Source: Acholoe squamosa (lineage: Eukaryota > Annelida > Polychaeta > Phyllodocida > Polynoidae). Taken from it: a stretch of DNA of 64,000 nucleotides. A program made the translations under genes and the position numbers. Below the pieces are notes generated by a model, which was given only the letters and a program-made list of their open reading frames with translations, was not told the origin of the DNA and did not search any database. Location of the stretch: contig OX439042.1 of NCBI GenBank assembly GCA_949317995.1, forward strand, positions 19,509,174 to 19,573,173, read 5' to 3'. Shown here piece after piece: positions 56,780-64,000 of this stretch (position 1 is the first letter of the stretch; the number at the start of each line of letters is the position of its first letter).

Positions 56780-57560
56780 AAAAAAAATGAAAATCCTGTC
56801 TAAAATTATCATTTCTTCATCAATATGGTCATGTAATACCTCAAATCGAAGGTCTCATTGAGTTACACTATTTTACACATATACCTTGGTTGCTATAGCA
56901 ATATGGTTACCATGACAACCATAAAACAACAAAATTAGCTGATTTATCACAAATCGTAACTAGATCACTCATTTTCCACATATCTGATCATCCAGTACCT
57001 CAAAATTACTTTACCTCAGCTCCATTGTTACCATGGTAACTTTGGTTACCATAGCATCTACAAAAATAAACAAATAATTGGCTGATTTGTAGTCAAATCC
57101 AAGCCAGGAACCTGATTGCTCACCAAAAAACCAAATCGCCACCAAAATTTCAAGGAAAAAAAACCTGTCTAAAATCCTCATTTCTTCATCTATATGGTCA
57201 AGTAATACCTCAAATCGAAGGTATCATTGAGTTACACCATTTTACACATAATACCTTGGTTGCTATACCAATTTGGTTATCATGGCAACCATAAAACAAC
57301 AATATTTTCTAATTTCTCACAAAATCTTGACTAGAACACTCATTTTCATCTTGTCATCCAGTATCTCTAATTAAAGGTTTGACTAATGCATCACTTTACT
57401 TCAGCTCCATTGTTATCATGGTAACTTTGGTTACCATAGCAACCAAAAATAAACAAATAATTGACTGATTTGTTGCCAAATCCAAACCAGAAACCTGATT
57501 TCTACACATATAGGCCACAGTGTGAGCCCCAATAATGTCCTTAGAAAATAAGTTTCGTTC
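56780..57560 (+). repeat. ~380-bp repeats with X-box-like palindromes
   Basis: Two tandem diverged copies (from about 56780 and 57125). Each has CTGTCTAAAAT, TTCATC..ATATGGTCA, CAAATCGAAGGT, GTTGCTAT, and the motif pair GTTACCATGGTAAC with GTTACCATAGCA (57027 and 57045; 57412 and 57430). Related pieces are at 61200-61330 (direct) and 62040-62240 (inverted). Confidence 0.75.
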
Positions 57561-59514
57561 CAACAAGAGGGGGGGGTACAACATTTTTGTGGTTTTGTAT
57601 AGGTAATGACTCTAGGAATCATATATCAAAAGTTCTCTGCTCACCTCCCTGCAGTTTTTGCATAGGTCAAGGTCAAAGATCAAGAATTTCCCTCTTTATT
57701 CTTATATCAAGCTGTAAATCCCAGTATTTAATTGTATGTTCTCTGTGGACTAGGCTAAAAGGCTAGAGAAGGGTATTATGGTTTAGTCTAAACAAAAAAA
57801 TCATACTGATTTCAAATATAATTGATATATTGGTGTGAGTATAATAGAAGTACCCAAAAAATGGGGTTTAAAAATAAAAATATTATTGAAAAATATATTA
57901 AAGTATCAACAATCAGTAAAACATGAAATAAACCCCCAATAATCCACTTTAACACTTAAATCAGTTAGATGGTGGGTGAGGAGCATAGTGAGCTTGACCT
58001 AATTAGGTAAGTAAGCCTTGACCTACTTAATTAGGTCAAAGGTCACGGAAAATCAACTAATAAATGGCCAAAACATTATCAGAATTTGACTACATTCCCC
58101 ATTTCTACACCTGAGTGGTCATACAGTAGCTCTAATCAAGGGTTTTATTATGACACACCACTTTCGTGGCTAGAGCCAACTGCCTATTCACCTGGAATTG
58201 TAGATAGGCAGTTTAGAAGCAATACAGACTTGACCAGGGCCTTTTTACCCTATAATAGGCCACTTTAAATTATTTTTAGCTTTGTAGATATGGCCTGCAT
58301 TATCGAAAAGGGGTCTTCTTATTCTGATTTTTCCCTAAGAAAAGTGTAAAAGCCTCATTTTTTACAGAAAAGTATCCGCAAAGTTGATTTTTTTTTATAG
58401 ATTTCCTAAGACATTAACTATTCCTGAGCTAGGACTCTCATATACATGGAAATACTAGGAAAGTTAATAGTACTTGGCAATCCCATCAAGGGGTATATGG
58501 TAGCAAGTCATTTTGGATGCTAACCTAACATAGAGTTATTGATATTTGAGCATAGCCATAGCCCTAGCACAAAGTATAATCCAGGTATTTAAACCCTAGA
58601 TCCTTTACAAGGATTTTTTCTGGTCTGGTGAACAGCCAGAACACATCTGTGCATGCTCCAATACAATTGTCTCGCAGCTTTCCCTGCTCCCTTCACCACA
58701 CTGTAGTCCCCAGCCTAAATCCACTGATTCAGATTCCACCACAAGGGCTACAGTGGGATGGGACCATGTCAATTATTGAATCACTAATACCCCATATAAA
58801 AAATTATCCAGGATCCTGGATCATTGTTTGATGAAGTATGTGTCAGTGCTTCCAAGTGACATGCATGAATAGGTAAGTAGGCTGACAGGCCCTTCACTAC
58901 AAGATGGGCTAGGGTTGCTAACTGCTGATAATTGCAATCCGAGGTCTATAATGGGACAGAATTCAACAGATATACTTGAAACTACAAGCAGTAGTCAGAC
59001 TGTATGACCTGACCCCCCCCCCAACTCCAAATCAATATAATTGTAGTACATCAATAGTTTCTAGTCATTTGGGATAGTCACAGCCAAATAACGCCCCTGC
59101 TCCCAATCCTCTCATCTTAGTCTCTATATGATAACCAGGCCTACTAATGTCTAAACTCACCTAGACCTACTGCCATACTATCTCCCTTGGCTGACATTGG
59201 ATTATTTTTTATAGCCTACAGTGCTCAGGTACATACTAGTGCCTATCACTGCCAGACTGTGTTCCTGGGCTGACCTTGATAGTCTAGAGTGCGCAAGTAC
59301 ACCTACTAACCCAACAGAGAACTCATGATGCATGAATGCAGCTATGTCCAGTCTGCCTGTCATTATACATCTATTATAACCCCATAAAATGCAGTATTAA
59401 TGCTGTCCTGGTGTGTGAGCGATATACACACATCAATTATGTGACCAATGAGTAGGTCTTATTCTCATGTCGATGACATGACAGTTATGGGGTCTAATAG
59501 GCCCACAGTAGGAG
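57561..59514. other. Intergenic DNA, no gene recognised
   Basis: Short frames only. AGGTCAAGGTCAAAG near 57664 and paired AATTAGGT(C)A blocks near 58000-58040 echo the AGGTCA arrays. A C-run lies near 59013. Confidence 0.45.
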
Positions 59515-59830
59515 GGTTGGTCACAGGACCACACAAGAAGGGTTAGTCATAGGACCAAGTTTGGTAACAGGCCAGGTATACATAAGGTTGGTCATAAGAC
59601 ATATACACTTATGTACACATGTGTTGGTCACAGGACATATACACATGGATTGGTCCTGGGACACACAAAGAAGGTTGGTCACAGGATAATATAGACCTCG
59701 ATATCGATGTTCAGCATACATAGCCCTGTGGCCTATGTGGTAGGGCATCATAGGTTGGTCATAGGACCACATGAGGAAGGTTGGTCACAGGACCACATGA
59801 GGAGTTGGTTACAGGATATAGAGTTTGTAT
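59515..59830 (+). repeat. GGTTGGTCACAGGACCACA minisatellite
   Basis: About ten units of variable length (24-36 bp) built on TTGGTCACAGGACCACA or ..GGACATATACAC, with an outlying copy near 59978. The minus-strand Cys/Met/Thr-rich frames are artefacts. Confidence 0.8.
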
Positions 59831-59863
59831 ATATAGACTTCAATTTTACACTCTTGCATACTT

Positions 59864-59935
59864 CCTTCTGTGGCTCAAGTGATAGGCCTTGGACCAGGCA
59901 TGCAGATCTTGCAGTTTCGAAACCCCGACAGGGTA
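59864..59935 (+). repeat. tRNA-derived SINE head
   Basis: TGGCTCAAGTGATAGGCC (A-box-like) and GCAGTTTCGAAACCCCGAC (good B box, TTCGAAACC) lie 37 bp apart. Flanking stems do not pair as a mature tRNA would. Confidence 0.6.
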
Positions 59936-61199
59936 CAATTTTGTTTATCAAACATTAGGGGTGGGTCATCAGCAGGAGTTGGTCACAGGACATGGTCCCA
60001 TGGACCACCCTGTGTATGGGCCCCCCTCCTCCTTCATGGCATCACGAGTATTTATGCCCCGGCCCGTGCCCTCATCCTTAAAACCTATAATTGCCTGTGA
60101 TGGTCGCACTATATAATACCTGATGTGTAAAGTGTGGCTTTTACAAAAGGGTGAACCCCATGCTTGCACAGAAACATGTTGAATGCTAGAGGGTAAATGG
60201 TGCATTCTGTGCATTTCTCTAGCACAATAATTAAGAGGCTGTTCTAGGCTCATTTACTACAGAATTTAGGGGCAAGGGACCATTTGAAAGTTTGGGAAGA
60301 CAATGCTCGATCGGATACTGGCTCATGACCATGGTTGGGGAGGGGAGGCATAAGGCTTGGGAGGGGGATAGCATTGTAACTTGCAATGATTCACCTGCAA
60401 AGTCAAGACAAAGAAAAAATGAGCCATTAAAAGAGAACAATTTTGATTTTAAACTGGGGCATGGGTATAAAGCATATTTGTGTATTCACCAAACCAGACA
60501 TATCTTGCACATTCTAGACCAGAGAGAATGAGGTCTAAAGGGTGAAAATGATGATGTCATTGCAGGCATTTATTTCCACCTATCTAGTGGTACCCTATGT
60601 CAAACACCAACAGTACCATGACTCAACCACTCAATATATCAGATGGTCACAGAACCGGGAACAGAACATCAAGCACTTTCATTTGATATATTACACTTGT
60701 ATATAGGAACATGGGAAGTATGTTGAGGTTGTTGCTGAAAGATATAACTCCTAAAAGCTTACACTATGTAGTTACATGTCCACTCAGGCCACCTACAATG
60801 ACCAGTTCCCTACCATGCATGCAAACAATAAAGGTGAGAGTGGTTGAGTTAGTTTACAGGGCTGGCTGAGTCATGGTACCAAATTTAGTCTAGCATGGCT
60901 GACACTTTGAATAGATATATTCTGTCTCATGTATTATCAAAATATTAGATGTTACATATGGATTGTAACCTGATGCCAGCAATGGTACCAAGCAGTGATG
61001 AGGTCATTTGAGGTTTCTTTCTATATAAAATATCTTGGCAAAGTCAATGCCACATGTTAGGGAGACATCAAGTGGTTTAGTCTGGGGTGACTTACCCTAC
61101 CAGTTGTAATGCAAAGTGGGTAAGCAAAGGATATGGGAGAGAAGATGCAGAGAGCAATAGGAAAGTGAGAGATGTTGAGGAGGGCAAAACTTATATATC
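59936..61199. other. Intergenic DNA, no gene recognised
   Basis: No exon or clear repeat structure beyond the outlying minisatellite unit near 59978. Confidence 0.45.
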
Positions 61200-61580
61200 T
61201 AATCATTCAGTATTTCAAATCAAAGGTCTCACCACACACCAGTTTATGTGAGGTCCATAGTTACCACGGTAAATTCTGATACTATAATAACCAAATAATT
61301 GACTCATTTGTCACAAAATCCAAACAACCCCCCAACATTTAAGTGGTTCCACAGCCCTTTTGTAGAAGCCACACTTTATATGTCAGGTATTCAATAGTAC
61401 TGGCAATCACAATGATAACTGTGGACCTAAGATAATGGCATGCATCACTGCATACGTTCATTTTTAGACATTGTATGACCCTACAGATGGACAAATTTGA
61501 TTTCTTGTCAAGATCTGCTTGAGAATTTACCCCTTTTTGATTGGTATGTTAATCAACTTGCCAAGTGGACTAATAAACGA

Positions 61581-61860
61581 CCGTTATCTCCCATGTATAA
61601 GGTGCACCTCGCGTATAAGACCTAGACTTTTAGAAAATCGTCAAAAATTTTTTAAAATTCATACCTTTTTTCTACTGAATGGATTTTGAAAATTTAGATA
61701 GCTATGTGTAGCTAAGGCACCCCAGAACCTCCTGAACCCTAAATCATATCAAGGGGGAGTGTGACATATCAAAATGAAGCTCTTGATATCCCCATTGCAG
61801 ATTCATGGAGAACTAAAACCTGACGTATAAGACGCACCTTATATGTGGGAGCTTACGGTA
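61581..61860. mobile_element. MITE with GTATAAGACGCAC termini, copy 1
   Basis: Left CCGTTATCTCCCATGTATAA..GGTGCACC and right GGTGCGTC-type sequence read inverted (GACGCACCTTATATGTGGGA..TTACGG) form imperfect terminal repeats of about 40 bp around a 200-bp non-coding centre. Confidence 0.65.
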
Positions 61861-62039
61861 ACTAGTTTAAAGTAGTGTGTTATAATGAAACTTTTGATTG
61901 TGACCACTCAGCAGGTGTAGGAATGAGGAATCTATTCAAAAGTTCGTCGTAATTTGGCCTTTTTTGTTGATTTTCTGGTTGCTAATGACATCTCTCCCTT
62001 TAGAGCGTGACAAGATGTGTTCCAGTGAGACCTTTAATT

Positions 62040-62240
62040 TAAGGTATTATTTGACTGTATAGGTGAGCAATCAGGTTCCTGGCTTGGATTTGACTACAAA
62101 TCAGTCAATTATTTGTTTATTTCTGGTTGCTATGGTAACCAAAGTTACCATGGTAACAATGGAGTTGAGGTCAAGTCATGTGTTAGAGTGAGACCTTCAA
62201 TTTGAGGTACTGGATGATCAGATATGTGGAAAAATGAGTG
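62040..62240 (-). repeat. Inverted member of the X-box repeat family
   Basis: Reverse complement of the 56780-57560 unit, carrying GTTGCTATGGTAAC (62126-62139) and GTTACCATGGTAAC (62144-62157) side by side. Confidence 0.75.
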
Positions 62241-62257
62241 ATGTACCCAAACTTAGC

Positions 62258-62436
62258 AAATGCATTTTCGCGTATAAGACGCACATTTTAAGGCTCAATT
62301 TTGTAAATTCATTACATTTCTATAGTAAAATTACCCCTCGTATAAGACACACCTCCAATTTCAGTACATCCTATAAGACTCCCCAGCATTTTGTTTGGCG
62401 TAGAGGACGCATCTTATACGCGGGAGATTACGGTAG
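62258..62436. mobile_element. MITE with GTATAAGACGCAC termini, copy 2
   Basis: Left TTTTCGCGTATAAGACGCAC and right GACGCATCTTATACGCGGGA..TTACGG. The right terminus matches copy 1 closely. Non-coding. Confidence 0.6.
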
Positions 62437-62514
62437 TTAAGATTTATGATAATTAGATAATTTTTTTTATATAGAGCAGCGCTCATTTTTTATTTAAAAA
62501 AGAAAAAATGTCTA

Positions 62515-62547
62515 TCATCAACAATGTCTAAATGACATTGTTGATGA
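62515..62547. repeat. Perfect 14-bp-arm hairpin
   Basis: TCATCAACAATGTC (62515-62528), loop TAAAT, GACATTGTTGATGA (62534-62547). It overlaps the last codons of the extended LINE frame. Confidence 0.9.
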
Positions 62548-62652
62548 TATCACCATTTGGAATTTTCTACATAATCCAAGTATCAATTCATGCTCATCTA
62601 AATTCCCTGTATCAATCTTAGCAACAGTGTTTATCCATCGTATGACTGACTT

Positions 62653-64000
62653 TCAGAAGTAGGCTACTGGGGGGCATTTCACAAGGAAGTGATCAAGAGT
62701 GTCAGTCTTACCATCACAATATACACATTCTGGGCTTTCCTTTGCACGTATATCAAACAAGTATTTGTTACAAGCTAGTATTTTATGGAGTACCTTATAT
62801 TGAAATGATTGTAACTTTGTTTCCCTACTCACTTGGTATGGACACATATATATGTCATACCATGGAACCTTTGTAAATTGGACCTCAGGAAAGACTTTTG
62901 CCCATTTCATTTCATTCCTTGGCATTTGTTGTGAGTGACGGTATAGAACTATCCAATACAATTCCTTGCTTGATGTTGAAAAGAGATTAACTACATCTGG
63001 GTTATTATCAATGACCCAAATACAGTCATTTGGCCTTTGAATTTCGTCACTGGATATGCTAGCTCTCCAGCTACCTGGTATACTTTGTCGGATTTGTAGA
63101 GCCTGAAGAAAGTTACACTGAACACCATACCTTTGAGAAATTTGAGTGTCTGACATAAAACTTCCATTATCCAGTAAATCTTCAACCCTGACAATACCAG
63201 CTTCCCCCCACGACTTCCAAAATATTGGTGTATTATTGATAGTAATAAACTTATTTTTCCACAATACTTCATTACGGACCTCCGTTTCTCTTACTAGTGA
63301 GACATTTTGGAATTCATGCCAGTCCTTGAGAACCTGATAATAGAATGGGCTTGCTTCTCGTGGTATGTTAATATCTGATTTTGTATGAATGAACAGTTTC
63401 AAGTCAGACACTTCATGGAGAAATAACTTAATAAAATCACATGGAACCATGGTGGTATCCCAATAGAACCTTTTGATCCAGTTTATGTTAGATACAATGA
63501 TTTTCGTTTTAAAATTGCCTACTGCAAGTCCACCATGCTTAGTTTGTGCCTGAACATGTGCCCTGGCTACCTTGTTCCTGTTGGAGCCCCATAGGAATCT
63601 GTCAACAATTCTATTGACTTCATCTATTGCTCTAGATGGTGTAGTGGTGACTGAGGCCGGGAACATCACACATGGTAGCATTAGGCTGTTCATGATGATA
63701 GTTTTACCTTTGAGTGAGATGTTGCGGTGTCTCCAGTCATCACTTATGCTGGTGATTTTCTGTATCTGGGGTTCAAAGTTCCACGAGTAATTTTGGGCTT
63801 CTGTCCTATTCGGTACTTCAGAGATGCCCAGGACAATCAATCTTTCGCTCCATGCAAGACCCTCCAATCCGGTCTGACTAGTGTCAATACCACCAAGTGC
63901 AAGATATTGTGTCTTATATCTATTCACCTTCAGACCAGAGTACCTCCTAAACCTTCTCAAACAGTCCAGCAGGTGATGTATAGCTGCTGCTGACTCGATA
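62653..64000 (-). pseudogene. LINE ORF2 C-terminal region, partial, premature stop
   Basis: About 445 codons from the window edge to TGA 62653-62655. The N-terminal end (SGLKVNRYKTQYLALGG) is the segment just after the RT palm, YLGI-type region. The middle (RHRNISLKGKTIIMNSLMLP, RFLWGSNRNKVARAHVQ) is typical of L1/Tx1 connector sequence. The C-terminus has the zf-RVT motif CVYCDGKTDTLDHFLVKC (C-X2-C-X8-H-X4-C). The stop replaces a codon where relatives usually have Trp (a single G-to-A change), and the same frame continues as KSVIRWINTVAKIDTGNL to a stop at 62518-62520. The catalytic RT core and endonuclease lie outside the window. Assigned to Tx1-like elements by this connector and zinc-finger combination. 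Confidence 0.78.

Larger units (their letters stand above)
62460..64000 (-). mobile_element. Tx1/L1-like LINE, 3' part, runs off window
   Basis: The minus-strand frame enters from beyond 64000 and covers the C-terminal half of an ORF2-type protein. A 33-bp hairpin sits at the very end of the coding frame, followed (in element direction) by A/T-rich runs to about 62460 that may be the tail. Confidence 0.75.

Overview
The window is nuclear DNA from a non-vertebrate animal, probably a marine invertebrate; the sequence does not settle the phylum. The case for an animal is spliced coding exons with consensus GT/AG borders, a BK-channel beta-subunit homologue, a TRP-type ankyrin channel, a LicD/fukutin-type Golgi enzyme, and a repeat landscape of tyrosine-recombinase (DIRS-order) retrotransposons, CR1-like and Tx1-like LINEs, tRNA-derived SINEs and many inverted-repeat elements. 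There are no operons, and the host genes look functionally unrelated to one another.

Three host genes are supported. A two-exon KCNMB-like gene lies at 23587-25381 (+). A TRP-like channel gene lies on the minus strand: its main exon is 46070-47992 and ends in a perfect splice donor, so at least one further exon should lie at lower coordinates. A LicD-family type II membrane protein is encoded at 54004-55230 (+), with a poly(A) signal at 55713. One further exon-like stretch (52513-52631, -) is plausible but unidentified.

Most of the rest is repeats. 3325-8142 is a large imperfect palindrome whose arms carry ~153-bp tandem repeats rich in AAGGTCA. 8241-13110 is a complete-looking PAT/Ngaro-like YR retrotransposon (minus strand) with gag, RT/RNase H and recombinase frames and split direct repeats. 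18285-22045 is a decayed ~60-bp tandem array broken by insertions. 22050-23076 is an inverted-repeat element. 31319-32010 and 39371-39592 are two members of a GCATTAATGCAT family. 32954-37760 is a 22-bp minisatellite split by a 3.2-kb foldback element whose own arms are made of two further satellites. 42471-44559 is a frameshifted CR1-like LINE. 56.8-57.5, 61.2 and 62.1 kb carry repeats with X-box-like palindromes. 62515-64000 is the 3' part of a Tx1-like LINE on the minus strand that runs off the window.

The strongest candidates for something not previously described are the two giant foldback structures. They are unrelated in overall sequence, yet both are built from arrays of AGGTCA half-sites arranged head-to-head about a centre. 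The 3.2-kb one has short matching termini flanked by TA and sits inside a different minisatellite. All ORFs inside the minisatellites are artefacts of the repeat period.
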